Assembly: GCF_009834785.1 (NCBI RefSeq)
Contig: NZ_WUYX01000053.1
Location: forward strand, 134,656-198,655
Length of the DNA stretch: 64,000 nt
Direction: 5' to 3'
DNA from: Natronorubrum halalkaliphilum
Lineage (GTDB): Archaea > Halobacteriota > Halobacteria > Halobacteriales > Natrialbaceae
The translations under genes and the position numbers were made by a program. Positions within the stretch are counted from its first letter, which is position 1. Each line of letters begins with the position of its first letter. Of the stretch, positions 28,189 through 37,394 are shown in pieces. A model generated the notes under the pieces. The model was not told the DNA's origin and did not search any database. It saw only the letters and a list, made by a program, of their open reading frames with translations.

Positions 28189-28971
28189 CTAGATATCCCT
28201 CCGGACGAAGGCGAGGACGGCAACGCCGACCAGAACGAGGAACGTCACGAGGAGGATCGTAGCGTCTATCAGGGCATATTCCTCGCGGACGAGGATCGCC
28301 GACGGATCGTAGTACCGACTCGGAGTGATATCGCCGATCCATTCGAAGTCGGGGTTCATCTGAGAGAGGCCGTCGACCAACCAGAGCGCGAACACCAGGA
28401 CCAACGCCGTGGTCTGGGCGGTTTCGACGCGATCGACAACGACCGAGAGGAGGATACCGATCCCGGCACAGACCAGCAGGTAGGGAACCCCGAGCAGGTG
28501 GACCATCGCGAGGGAGACGAGATCGATCGGCTCACCGAGGGCGGCCGCGCCGGCGAACAAGACGGCCATCATCCCAACGTTCAACGCCACGACGGGGACC
28601 CACAGGGCGGCGACCTTCTGGAGGACGACCGACTCCCGCGAGACCGGATTGGAGAGCGTGAGATCCATCCGTCGCGTCCGGATATCTCGCGCGATCATGC
28701 CCGCACAGACATATGCGAAGTAGATTCCGGCCAGTAGAATCCAGATGAACGGAAAAATGTAGCCGCCGATGAACCCCTCGATCGTGTGGAGTTCTTCGAT
28801 CCCCAGGAGGGTGAGCAAGTAGTCCGGATACACCTCCTCGAACAGCTCCGCCTCCTCCTGAATGCTCGGGAAGACGACGAAGAAAAACGCCGAGAGCACG
28901 ACGAGCAGTCCGGTCAGGATCACCGTTCCCCGGACCAGCTTCCGCGACTCGACACGCAGGATGGCCGTCAT
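28189..28971 (-). CDS. ABC-2 type exporter permease (first copy)
   Basis: A 260-residue membrane protein with a first helix at about residues 15-35 and five more. A hydrophilic loop carries RRMDLTLSNPVSRESVVLQK, presumably the contact with the ATPase. Its ATG overlaps the ATPase stop by four bases, which indicates translational coupling. It and its tandem paralogue probably arose by duplication. The substrate is unknown; similar haloarchaeal systems are annotated as drug or copper-type exporters without proof. Confidence 0.9.
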   Translation of the reverse strand: MTAILRVESRKLVRGTVILTGLLVVLSAFFFVVFPSIQEEAELFEEVYPDYLLTLLGIEELHTIEGFIGGYIFPFIWILLAGIYFAYVCAGMIARDIRTRRMDLTLSNPVSRESVVLQKVAALWVPVVALNVGMMAVLFAGAAALGEPIDLVSLAMVHLLGVPYLLVCAGIGILLSVVVDRVETAQTTALVLVFALWLVDGLSQMNPDFEWIGDITPSRYYDPSAILVREEYALIDATILLVTFLVLVGVAVLAFVRRDI

Positions 28972-29909
28972 CCTGTCTCTCCGGGGGTGCTGTCCCCGTA
29001 ATAGTGCTTGAAGATATCGTCGAGCTGTGGATCGGCGATCTCGACATCCTCGACATCGAACCGTACGAGGTGCCCCAACAGCGCGTTGGCCTCGCCGGTG
29101 TACGTGAACCGAACCGTTCGGTCGACGGTTTCGACGTCGATCATCGCCGGCGTCGTGAACCGCTTCTCGTCGACCGGCTCGGCCAGGTGCACGCGAACGT
29201 CCTTTCCGCCGCGCTCGAGCAAGTCGTCGATATCCTCGAGGGCGACCAGCCCGCCGTCGCGAATGATCCCCACCCGGTCGCAGACGCGCTGGACCTCGCT
29301 GAGGACGTGCGAGGAGAAGAAGATCGTCTTCCCGGCGTCTCGTTCGTCCTCGAGGAAGGCGTGGAGTCGGTCCTGTTTGAGCGGGTCCAGCCCTGACGTC
29401 GGTTCGTCGAGGATGACCAGCTCCGGATCGTGCATGAACGCCTGGACGATCCCGAGCATCCGCTTGTTCCCGTGCGAGTACGTCTCGACGGGCTTCTCGA
29501 GCGGCGGATGGAACAGCTCCAGCAGCTCCGCTCGCCGTTCGTCGCCGCGCATCCGGGCGAAGTAGTCGAGGACCTGCTGTCCAGTCAGGCGCTCCTCGAA
29601 TCCGAGTGAATCCGGCAGATAGCCGATATCGGCTTTCACCTCGGTGAGCGCTCGTCGATCGGTAATGTCGGCGCCGAGCACGTCTGCGGTACCGGCGGTC
29701 GGTTTGATCAGGCCGAGCAGCAGCCGAATGGTCGTCGTCTTCCCCGCACCGTTCGGGCCGAGATAGCCGAATATCTCGCCGGCGTCGACGCTGAAGCTGA
29801 CTGCGTCGTTAGCGGTGACGTTGCCGTATCGCTTGGTGAGGTCGTCGAGCCTGATCGTCGTCGCGTCGCGGTCCGAATCGATCTCGGCAGTTTCGGTCTG
29901 AGCGCACAT
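28968..29909 (-). CDS. ABC exporter ATP-binding protein
   Basis: A 313-residue ATPase with a single nucleotide-binding domain: Walker A GPNGAGKTT near residues 53-61, signature region YSHGNKRMLGIVQAF, Walker B LVILDEPTSGLDPL and switch SSHVLSEV. The C-terminal 90 residues form the extra domain common in ABC-2 ATPases. It heads the three-gene operon with the two permeases. The signature is degenerate (SHGNKR rather than LSGGQ), as is usual for this subfamily. Confidence 0.94.
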   Translation of the reverse strand: MCAQTETAEIDSDRDATTIRLDDLTKRYGNVTANDAVSFSVDAGEIFGYLGPNGAGKTTTIRLLLGLIKPTAGTADVLGADITDRRALTEVKADIGYLPDSLGFEERLTGQQVLDYFARMRGDERRAELLELFHPPLEKPVETYSHGNKRMLGIVQAFMHDPELVILDEPTSGLDPLKQDRLHAFLEDERDAGKTIFFSSHVLSEVQRVCDRVGIIRDGGLVALEDIDDLLERGGKDVRVHLAEPVDEKRFTTPAMIDVETVDRTVRFTYTGEANALLGHLVRFDVEDVEIADPQLDDIFKHYYGDSTPGETG

Positions 29910-30071
29910 AGCTGATCACTAATTCAACGGGACCGGAGAACCGTCCGTTCGTCTCACCCGAGCAAACGTCAACCAGCTATAAAATGCTCTTCACGCTAGC
30001 GGTGACTGTCTCTACGGGATGAAGACAACCGCTCAGACTCGAGACCCGGTCAGAAAAATCACGCCGAACAG

Positions 30072-30329
30072 TCAGTGTTCGAACGTCGCACCGCAGTCGC
30101 CACAGACGGTACCGTGACCGGGCGCGGTCCGCTGAGCGAGGACGGCGCCACAGTCGTCACAGATCATGTAGAGTCGGTGCTCCGGCGGGACGCCGGCTTC
30201 GAACGTCAGACTGATCCAGGCGTCGGCGTTGGCCTCGTCGTAGAGCGTAATTTCGGCACCGTCTCGCCGCCAGTTGATCGGATCGGCCTCGGTCTCGGTT
30301 TCGGCCGCTTTCACACCACGTTCGGACAT
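30072..30329 (-). CDS. Small zinc-ribbon-like protein
   Basis: An 85-residue protein with two cysteine pairs, CDDCG and CGDCG, 18 residues apart at the C-terminus, suggesting a zinc ribbon, after a beta-strand-rich middle part. The ATG at 30347 is possible. I prefer 30329 because the strong TATA element ATTATATG at 30357-30364 is then about 27-30 bases upstream, the usual leaderless spacing. The function is unknown. Confidence 0.7.
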   Translation of the reverse strand: MSERGVKAAETETEADPINWRRDGAEITLYDEANADAWISLTFEAGVPPEHRLYMICDDCGAVLAQRTAPGHGTVCGDCGATFEH

Positions 30330-30355
30330 CGGGATATCGTCGTTCATCCGCCACC

Positions 30356-30366
30356 CACATATAATT
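30356..30366 (-). promoter_or_regulatory. TATA-box promoter of the zinc-ribbon gene
   Basis: AAATTATATGT on the minus strand is the clearest TATA element of this intergenic region. It lies about 30 bases from the ATG at 30329 but only about 13 from the ATG at 30347, which decides the start. Confidence 0.5.
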
Positions 30367-30456
30367 TTTCTGATAATAGTTTACACGCCCTCGAGTTAAT
30401 ACGAGACTACCGAGCCGACCGCTGACTTTTTGCGGGTGGACTGTGCGCCACAGCAT

Positions 30457-31731
30457 ATGACACTCGATCCGGTTCACTTCGACGGCATCGCGCGGCTCGC
30501 GAGACGGATCGATCACGGGGCCGACGAGCGCGACCGCCGCGCCTTCGCCGAGACGGTCTGGGCGGAGTTCCTCGACCCGCTGCTCGACGACGGGAGAGTG
30601 GTCGTCGACCCGGTCGGTGAACGGGTCCGCCGACACGTCGACTGCGAGGACGTTGCCCTCCACGACCGACCGTTCCCGACCGAGCACGGTCTCGACGCGG
30701 GGACGATCAATCCGACGACGTTCAAAAACGGCCTCGTCATCGACATCGCGCAGGCCGCGATGAGCGCGACGCCGAGCGACCTGGACCTCCACCGCTCGCG
30801 GACCACCGTGATGACGGTCCACTCGAACGACGAGACGATGACCGTCGACGAGGCGTGGGGGAAGTTCGACGAGGGCTACAGCCGGAGTCGCGCCGTGAAG
30901 ATTCCGCCGCTACCGCGGTTTGCCGAAGGCGTCGTCCACGCACTCGCGCTCTACCTCGCCGAGAGCAAACACGCCCGCGATCACGCCGAAACTGTCGAAG
31001 ACCTGCTCGTCCTCGACGGCCCGCTGTATCCCCGCGGACTGCTCCGCTGGGCCGACCAGCATCCCGACCTCGCGGACTTCCTGCTCGAGGATCCAAGGCC
31101 GACAACGGTCCTCGAGAACTACATTCGACTGGTCGAGGAGTTCGTCGACCGGGACGTGCCCCTCGTCGGGTTCGTCAAGAATCCGGCGACGCGCGTGATC
31201 ACCCGAACGCTGAAGAACAAGCGCGATATTGACGTCGCCACCCCGTGGACCGACGATTCGGCGCTGTTTACCCGGCTGCTCGAGCGCGGCGAGTACGTCT
31301 CGGACGTCGACGGCGAGCGCTGGGAGCGAGACACGTCGGCGCTGACCTACACGAACTGGTTCCGCTCTCGGGGCGGCGTCGATCGGCCCCTGTCGGTCGA
31401 CGGTGACGCGCTCGGCGTCGAGCGCAACCGTCCGCTCGAGGACTACGAGGTGACCTTCTGCATCGTCTACGATCCGCGCGACGATCTCATCTATCGGGTC
31501 GAAGCCCCCTACGCGTTCATCCGCGATCCGGAGACCCGCGAGGCGCTGACGATCCAGCTGTTACAGGACGTCGCCATCGCCCACGGACCGCCGACGATCA
31601 TCGAGAAGGCCGACGAACTCGCCCGTATCGGCCAATCGGAGAAGCGATCCCTCCGCGAGACCCTCGAGACGCAGTTCGACACGTCCCAGGACCGGACCTA
31701 CGACGATCACCGGTGGGACGAGGAGTATTAG
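30457..31731 (+). CDS. nurA: NurA-family DNA repair nuclease
   Basis: A 424-residue NurA-domain protein. NurA is a nuclease that works with the HerA translocase, next to Mre11-Rad50, to resect DNA double-strand breaks in archaea. Haloarchaeal NurA features seen here are INPTTFKNGLVIDIAQAAMS, the KIPPLPRFAEGVVHALALYL segment, and VPLVGFVKNPATRVITRTLK with the C-terminal catalytic region. The ATG at 30457 follows a TTTTT TATA-like element 27 bases upstream. The herA gene lies 1.7 kb downstream on the same strand, with two other genes between. Confidence 0.88.
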   Translation: MTLDPVHFDGIARLARRIDHGADERDRRAFAETVWAEFLDPLLDDGRVVVDPVGERVRRHVDCEDVALHDRPFPTEHGLDAGTINPTTFKNGLVIDIAQAAMSATPSDLDLHRSRTTVMTVHSNDETMTVDEAWGKFDEGYSRSRAVKIPPLPRFAEGVVHALALYLAESKHARDHAETVEDLLVLDGPLYPRGLLRWADQHPDLADFLLEDPRPTTVLENYIRLVEEFVDRDVPLVGFVKNPATRVITRTLKNKRDIDVATPWTDDSALFTRLLERGEYVSDVDGERWERDTSALTYTNWFRSRGGVDRPLSVDGDALGVERNRPLEDYEVTFCIVYDPRDDLIYRVEAPYAFIRDPETREALTIQLLQDVAIAHGPPTIIEKADELARIGQSEKRSLRETLETQFDTSQDRTYDDHRWDEEY

Positions 31732-31865
31732 GCGCCGGCATCGACTCGAGCCGACGGTACTTCTTCGGGGCGGCCACCGATGGTAACAGTCGCGTTCCCA
31801 CCAACTACCACGAGCGTTTCGACGTACTCGAGCGGCGACGTGTTCGACCCGCGTACCGGTGGGAC

Positions 31866-32210
31866 TTACCGCTCGGTGGCGACATCGCCCCGTTCAACGT
31901 CGAGTTCGACGGTGTCCGGATCGACGCCGATGCGGGCGAACTGCGTCCGGAGGTGTTCTTTGGCGCTCTCGATGGCCTGCTCGCGCGTATCGAACCCCCG
32001 CGGCATCGGCGATTCGAACGCGAGGTTGACCTCGCGGTCGTCGAGTTGCTGGATCGAACCGCCGCTGTCGACCTCGTAGAACTCGTCGCAGACCCACACG
32101 TACGCGGCGTCTTCGTCGGGTGCGCCGCGAAAGGAGGGCGCTTGTTCACCCCGTTCGTACAGCGTGCCAGTGAGTTCGGTCCCGCCGGCACGTCCGCGTA
32201 CCAGAATCAT
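31866..32210 (-). CDS. Conserved haloarchaeal protein (possibly DUF7113)
   Basis: A 114-residue acidic soluble protein starting at the ATG at 32210 (MILVRGRAGGTELTGTLYER). The middle part AAYVWVCDEFYEVDSGGS is probably beta-rich and AIESAKEHLRTQFARIG is helical. It is on the opposite strand between nurA and herA. The DUF assignment is from memory and not certain; no activity can be inferred. Confidence 0.75.
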   Translation of the reverse strand: MILVRGRAGGTELTGTLYERGEQAPSFRGAPDEDAAYVWVCDEFYEVDSGGSIQQLDDREVNLAFESPMPRGFDTREQAIESAKEHLRTQFARIGVDPDTVELDVERGDVATER

Positions 32211-32517
32211 ACGCGGTACTAGGACTCGCGACCGCAAAAAGACCGCGGCGCATACCCAGACGCTGCGAGAGGACCCGCACTTTCGGCGGTCAAGTCCGAA
32301 TCGGCGACGCGGAACCGCCGTCTCTTCCGACGATGATCGGTTGGAAAAACCGATTATGGGAATTATATTACGTTTTCAGGAGTCCGTACCATTCCCGCTA
32401 TACAGGTATTTCAGCCGTCCTCGGGAGTTATTCTGGTATTACACGAGTAAGCTCTCGTTCTCGAGCCAAATCGTTTTGGAAACGGGCTTATGCCCACTGC
32501 ACCAGTTGGAATGAGTA
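32211..32517. other. Intergenic region between a DUF gene and a regulator
   Basis: A 307-base divergent gap with no supported gene. The part from about 32335 to 32420 is AT-rich (GGAATTATATTACGTTTTC and neighbours) and may carry the promoters. ATG-like codons near 32510 are in a poorer context than the one at 32518. Confidence 0.5.
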
Positions 32518-33150
32518 ATGAGTTCGAAAGCCTACTTCGGCGGTGACCGCGAGCGGGACCCCCTCGAAAACGTCCCGACGGAGTGCTACGACGTGCTTCG
32601 TCACCCGCGACGGCTTCGCCTGCTCGAGGTTCTCGGTACCCACCAGACTCGTCTGTCGCTGACGGAACTGACGACGGCGATCGTCGAGAACGAGCAGTTC
32701 GACGTCTCGAACGGGCAGGCCCGACACCAGGTTCGGATCAGCCTCGTTCACAACCACCTCCCGCGGCTGGCCGAGTACGACATCGTCGACTGGGACACAG
32801 AGACCGGTGCCGAGCTCGTCGACGAGCCGCCGATCCACCCGGCCGACCTCTCGGCGCTGCTCGAACTGTGTGACGGCGAGGACGGGTCGGAGCTGCTCGA
32901 GACGCTCGTCCACCCGGTCCGAATGCGCGTGCTCTCCGTGCTCGCAAACCACGCCCAGCCGCTGTCGATCGAGCAACTCGCTTCGGAACTCGCCGAGTAC
33001 GACATCGCGTCGCTGCCCGACGCCGAACGCGGGAAAATCTCGCTCTACCACTCCCATCTCCCCATGATGGCCGAACTCGGCGTCCTCGAGTTCGACCACG
33101 AGTCCGGACTGGTCTCCCGTCGCGACCAGCCGATGCTGATTATCCAGTAA
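32518..33150 (+). CDS. Winged-helix regulator with two tandem DUF7344-like domains
   Basis: A 210-residue protein made of two similar halves. Each has a helical start, CYDVLRHPRRLRLLEVL and LLETLVHPVRMRVLSVL, followed by a wing ending in VHNHLPRLAEYDIVDWD and YHSHLPMMAELGVLEFD. This is the pattern of haloarchaeal DUF7344 winged-helix domains, likely DNA-binding. It lies between nurA and herA on the same strand. Targets are unknown; control of the neighbouring genes is only a guess. Confidence 0.8.
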   Translation: MSSKAYFGGDRERDPLENVPTECYDVLRHPRRLRLLEVLGTHQTRLSLTELTTAIVENEQFDVSNGQARHQVRISLVHNHLPRLAEYDIVDWDTETGAELVDEPPIHPADLSALLELCDGEDGSELLETLVHPVRMRVLSVLANHAQPLSIEQLASELAEYDIASLPDAERGKISLYHSHLPMMAELGVLEFDHESGLVSRRDQPMLIIQ

Positions 33151-33390
33151 TCACCGCACTGGCCCGCCGTCGTGGCACCGGTCTTTCTCTCTATCTCTCT
33201 GTCCCCGTTCGCCGGCGTGTGACCCCCAGCACAACCGGGTAGTGGGCAGCCCTTGCTCGCCGAACGCTCGTTTTCTCGAGGATATGGTAGATTAGGCCCC
33301 GCTAATCGTCGACTACTGAGCGATAGTTCCGCCGGTCGCACTCGCGTTCGGAGGGAAACGCGTTTGAGGGCCCGGCCGGATGGACCTGAT

Positions 33391-35247
33391 ATGACCGATC
33401 TGGGTGACTTCGGCGAATTCAACGCCGATTCGGATGCCGATTCCGGTGCGACAGACGACGTGGCGACCGATACCGAGGAAACGGGATCGTCCGCGTCCAG
33501 TACCGACGCACCGACAGGTGAGAACGGGAACTCGAGCGACGACTTCGAACCCACGCCCGTCGAACCGCGCGGCGAGGACGTCGGTATCGGCACGATCTGC
33601 GTCTCCCAGGGACTGCGCATCGCCGAGGACGAAGACGACACGACGCTGCGCGCGTACGTCACGCAGGGGAACCGGTCGTCGATCCGCATCGGGAGCTACC
33701 TGCTCGCGCCCTATCCCGACGGAGAGACGCTTTTCTGTCGGATTACGGGCCTCGAGTACGCCCAGCAGTACCACGCCGACGATGCGACGGAGATCCACGC
33801 ACGCCGGGCGATGCGAACGGACGAGGTCGACGAGGCCGATTACAAGTTCGTCGCGAGTCTCGAACCGGTCGCCGTGCTGTATGACGATGACGGCGAATTA
33901 AAACGGCGGATGACCGACCGCGTTCCCAAACCCCAGACGGTGATCCGGACGGCCGACGACACGGAAGAGATCAAGACCGGACTGAAAATGCCCGAAGACG
34001 GCGTCTTTCTCGGACACCTTTCGGTCGGCGGGGAGAAAGTGAGAACCGCGGCGTCGCCGCCGACGATCGATTACCGGCTGAAAGACGACTACGAGGCCGG
34101 CGACCCGCTCGTCTTTCGCCACACGCTGATCGCCGGCGGGACGGGCTCCGGGAAGACCCACGGCGCGAAGAACATTCTCCGACAGTATCTCGCCGACGGC
34201 CGGACGTATCCCATGGACGACGGCCGCGAGGTCGGTACCGCGGTCGTCCAGTTCGACCCCCAAGACGAGTACGCCCAGATGCACGACGACAACGCCGGGC
34301 TGGACGACGACTTCGCGCGGCGACTCGAGCGCGAGGGAATCGCCTACGGTGGTCACGAGGACACGACGGCGTTCGTTCCGAAGGTCGGATCGGCGTCGTA
34401 CTCGGCCGGCCACCACCGCGCGGAGCAGGTCGAGTTCACGATCCCGTTTTCGATGGTCCACGAGAATCCGTGGCTGGTGGCGGGGAGCGGGCTGAACGAC
34501 AATCAGTACGGCGCGCTCGTCAGCGTCCTCCTGCCGCGGTTCCGAAAGCAGTACGGGGACGGCGGCACCTACGAGGAGTTCACGACGTTCCTCGACGACC
34601 CCGCGCTGCGCGAGGAACTCGACGAGTCCGGGCGCGTTCACGAGGCGACCTTCGACGCCGTCCGCCGTCGCGTGCTCGGCTTCGGTCACGTCTTCGACCA
34701 GGACGCGCGGCCGATCACGGAACTCGTCCACGAGTTCGTCCGGCCCGGCGGGCTGACCGTCGTCCCGACCTACCACATCAACGATACCCGGGCGACGGAG
34801 GCGATCGTCCTCGCGGTCTCCTCGCTGCTGATCGACCAGAAGCTCTCGAACGATCCGACCTACGACCGGATCAAGGAGACGCCGCTCGTCCTCGGGATGG
34901 ATGAGGCCCACAACTTCCTGACCGACGCCGATTCGGTGCAGGCGGGCAAGGTCATCCGGAAGTTCACCGAAGCGGCCAAACAGGGCCGCAAGGAGCGACT
35001 CGGCCTCTTTCTCATCACGCAGGATCCGCAGGACATCCACGACGCGGTCTTCAAGCAGATCAACACGACGATCGTCCTCAACCTCGGCGACGAGGACGCC
35101 ATCAAGAGCGTGAACATCCCGAGCAACCTCGAGTCGAAGGTGCCCTACATGGAGAAGGGGCAGATGGTCGTCTACTCGCCGGACAACTCCGAACCCGTCG
35201 AGTTGATCGGGCTCTCGAAGTGTCTGACCCGTCACGGCCGAGAGTAA
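33391..35247 (+). CDS. herA: HerA-type DNA translocase ATPase
   Basis: A 618-residue DUF87/HerA hexameric helicase-translocase. After an acidic, disordered N-terminus (about 65 residues) comes the HAS-barrel-like domain and then the RecA-like core: Walker A GGTGSGKT at 249-256, Walker B with LGMDEAHNF at 501-509, the sensor segment LFLITQDPQDIHDAVFKQIN, and the arginine region near NIPSNLESKVPYMEKGQM. With NurA it resects double-strand breaks. The start is the ATG at 33391; the upstream open frame is Arg-rich and not coding. Confidence 0.9.
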   Translation: MTDLGDFGEFNADSDADSGATDDVATDTEETGSSASSTDAPTGENGNSSDDFEPTPVEPRGEDVGIGTICVSQGLRIAEDEDDTTLRAYVTQGNRSSIRIGSYLLAPYPDGETLFCRITGLEYAQQYHADDATEIHARRAMRTDEVDEADYKFVASLEPVAVLYDDDGELKRRMTDRVPKPQTVIRTADDTEEIKTGLKMPEDGVFLGHLSVGGEKVRTAASPPTIDYRLKDDYEAGDPLVFRHTLIAGGTGSGKTHGAKNILRQYLADGRTYPMDDGREVGTAVVQFDPQDEYAQMHDDNAGLDDDFARRLEREGIAYGGHEDTTAFVPKVGSASYSAGHHRAEQVEFTIPFSMVHENPWLVAGSGLNDNQYGALVSVLLPRFRKQYGDGGTYEEFTTFLDDPALREELDESGRVHEATFDAVRRRVLGFGHVFDQDARPITELVHEFVRPGGLTVVPTYHINDTRATEAIVLAVSSLLIDQKLSNDPTYDRIKETPLVLGMDEAHNFLTDADSVQAGKVIRKFTEAAKQGRKERLGLFLITQDPQDIHDAVFKQINTTIVLNLGDEDAIKSVNIPSNLESKVPYMEKGQMVVYSPDNSEPVELIGLSKCLTRHGRE

Positions 35248-35292
35248 GCAGAAGGCCAAAATCGAAGCGGCATGCTGTAGTTCGAGCCGGGA

Positions 35293-35922
35293 TCACCCCG
35301 ACTCGAGCAGCGTCCGCTCGAAAAAGTCCCCGACTTCGTCGGCGATCGTCTCGTTCTTGCTGACGAAAAAGTGATCGGACGGCAGTGCGGTGACCGCGTC
35401 ACCGCGCGCTCGAGCGCGCTCGACGATCGGTTCCCAGTCGACGGTCGAATCCCGTTCGCCGTAGCAAACCTGTACCGGACACGCGAGGTCCTCGAGGGCT
35501 GCGAGTGCATCGAGATCGGCGGCGATACGGGCCGTCGGTGCGAGGGTGGAGACGGCGGCGACTTCGCGGTCGACGTCGGCGGCTGCGAGCAGGGCCAGGC
35601 TCCCACCGAAGCTGTAGCCGAACAGGCCGATCGGGACGGCGGTATCGTAACGGTCGGCGGCCCATCGAACGGCGTTACGGACGTCTTCGCGCTCGCCGTA
35701 GCCGTCGTCCCACGGCCCGTAATCGAAGCGGAGACAGGCGACGCCGGTCTCGCGAAGCCGCTCGCTCACCGCGACGAGACGAGAGTCGGTTCGGCTGCCG
35801 CCGTGTTGGGGGTGTGGCGGACAGGCGACGACGATCGCATTCGGGTCACCACCGCCGCTGCCGCCCGGTTCCTCGAGCGTCCCGCGGACGTCGCGACCAC
35901 CGGGAACGAGCACGTCGGTCAT
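35293..35922 (-). CDS. Alpha/beta hydrolase
   Basis: A 209-residue compact alpha/beta hydrolase of the dienelactone-hydrolase-like type. The oxyanion-region segment VVACPPHPQHGGSRTDSRL, CLRFDYGPWDDGYGE, and the nucleophile elbow GLFGYSFGGSLAL (catalytic Ser) are followed by an Asp in YGERDSTVDW and a His in LPSDHFFVSK completing the triad. The substrate is unknown. It converges with herA. Confidence 0.9.
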   Translation of the reverse strand: MTDVLVPGGRDVRGTLEEPGGSGGGDPNAIVVACPPHPQHGGSRTDSRLVAVSERLRETGVACLRFDYGPWDDGYGEREDVRNAVRWAADRYDTAVPIGLFGYSFGGSLALLAAADVDREVAAVSTLAPTARIAADLDALAALEDLACPVQVCYGERDSTVDWEPIVERARARGDAVTALPSDHFFVSKNETIADEVGDFFERTLLESG

Positions 35923-36010
35923 GGCTCACCCGTCACCGCGAGGGATAATCAAATCAGCGAGAGAGACCGGTCACGGGGTCGGTTTCGTCGCTGACTGTCG
36001 TTGATGTGAT

Positions 36011-36020
36011 GTTTTTAAGG
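36011..36020 (+). promoter_or_regulatory. TATA-box promoter of the PspA-family gene
   Basis: GTTTTTAAGG is centred 27 bases upstream of the ATG at 36043, one of the best haloarchaeal TATA elements in the window; it predicts a leaderless transcript. Confidence 0.65.
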
Positions 36021-36042
36021 GTAACGAGCGATACGTACGAGT

Positions 36043-36888
36043 ATGGGCATCCTCTCTCGGACCTCCTACGTCATCCGGTCGAAGATCAACTCGGTGCTCA
36101 ACCGGGCCGAGGATCCGACCGAAACGCTCGACTACTCCTACGAGCAAATGCGCGACCAGCTCCAGCAGGTCAAACGCGGTATCGCCGACTTGACAACGCA
36201 GAAAAAGCGCCTCGAGATGCAGAAACGACGCCTCGAGGACAACGTCGATAAACACAACGAACAGGCCCGAACGGCGGTCCAGCAGGGCCGAGAAGATCTG
36301 GCGCGACGCGCCCTGGAAAAGAAGAAGACGAAGATGAACCAGATCGAGGATCTGGAACGCCAGATCTCGCAGCTTCAGAGCCAACAGGACAGCCTGATCG
36401 ATCAGAAAGACGAACTCCAGACCCGCATCGAGGAGTTCCGCACGAAAAAGGAGACGATGAAAGCCCGCCACGAGGCCGCCAAGGCGAGTTCGACGGTATC
36501 GGAGGCCATGACGGCCACGGGCGAAGAGTTCGAAGACGTCGGCCGCGCGATCGAACGCGCCGAGGAGCAAACCGAGGACATGGAGGCGCGGGCCGCCGCC
36601 CTCGACGAACTCCACGAGTCCGGCGCGTTCGACGACGTGCTCTCGGACAAGGACAGCATCGACCGCGAACTCGAGGAGCTCTCGACCGGCAGCGGCGTCG
36701 AAGCCGAACTCGAGACGCTCAAATCCGATATGGGTCAGTCAGACTCGGAATCGGGAGCAGCGTCGGAGCCGGCATCCGATGTGGACGCCGAGGTCGACGA
36801 GGACGAACTCGAGGACCTCGAGGCCGACGTCGACGACAGCGAAGTCGAGGCCGAACTCGCGGAGCTACAGGACGAAGAAAACACGTAA
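36043..36888 (+). CDS. PspA/IM30 (Vipp1) family membrane-stress protein
   Basis: A 281-residue protein that is almost entirely helical coiled coil, of the ESCRT-III-related PspA/Vipp1 family that coats and repairs membranes. The N-terminus MGILSRTSYVIRSKINSVLN is the amphipathic membrane-binding helix, EDPTETLDYSYEQMRDQL begins the core, and long Gln/Lys/Glu heptads follow. The last 60 residues are very acidic and disordered, unlike bacterial PspA. It is strongly promoted and transcribed alone. Confidence 0.9.
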   Translation: MGILSRTSYVIRSKINSVLNRAEDPTETLDYSYEQMRDQLQQVKRGIADLTTQKKRLEMQKRRLEDNVDKHNEQARTAVQQGREDLARRALEKKKTKMNQIEDLERQISQLQSQQDSLIDQKDELQTRIEEFRTKKETMKARHEAAKASSTVSEAMTATGEEFEDVGRAIERAEEQTEDMEARAAALDELHESGAFDDVLSDKDSIDRELEELSTGSGVEAELETLKSDMGQSDSESGAASEPASDVDAEVDEDELEDLEADVDDSEVEAELAELQDEENT

Positions 36889-37007
36889 TCCACGCGCTCG
36901 AGAGAGTGGGTCTCGTCATGGCCCCCGATTGTGTCCAATGCCACGGCCGCTCGCTCACAATGTATAGAAGGGGAACGACTACCACGGTCGGCGTGTAATC
37001 GGTCCCT

Positions 37008-37373
37008 ATGGCATCGGAACCGGGGTTCGATTCACTCTCGCTCACGAATCAGGTTGTCCTGCTCGGCGTCGCCGAGTTGCACCGATCTGACGAAACGCCA
37101 GTCCAGACGCACGTGCTTCGACACGCGTGTACGACCCAACTCGAGGCGATCGATACCGAGGTCGTCGGCACGCTCACCGAAGCTGACGTTATGCGCTCGT
37201 TGTACCGACTCGAAGACGAGGGGTTCGTCGAGGAAATCGAAACGGACCAGGTGTCACCGACCGGAAAGGGACGGCCGGCATACACCCTCGACGTGCCCGT
37301 CGAGACGGTCTACGAAAGTGTCGACGACGAACTCATCGAGGACGATCTCGACCCAGATCTCGAACTCGAGTGA
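37008..37373 (+). CDS. Winged-helix protein resembling the Cdc6/Orc1 C-terminal domain
   Basis: A 121-residue protein whose SLTNQVVLLGVAEL and VMRSLYRLEDEGFVEEIET match the winged-helix DNA-binding domain at the C-terminus of archaeal Cdc6/Orc1, without the AAA+ ATPase. Haloarchaea encode several such stand-alone proteins, usually called transcription regulators. The acidic tail is haloarchaeal. It is convergent with the HPP gene. The DNA target is unknown. Confidence 0.75.
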   Translation: MASEPGFDSLSLTNQVVLLGVAELHRSDETPVQTHVLRHACTTQLEAIDTEVVGTLTEADVMRSLYRLEDEGFVEEIETDQVSPTGKGRPAYTLDVPVETVYESVDDELIEDDLDPDLELE

Positions 37374-37394
37374 GGCGACTCGAGTCGCAAACTA

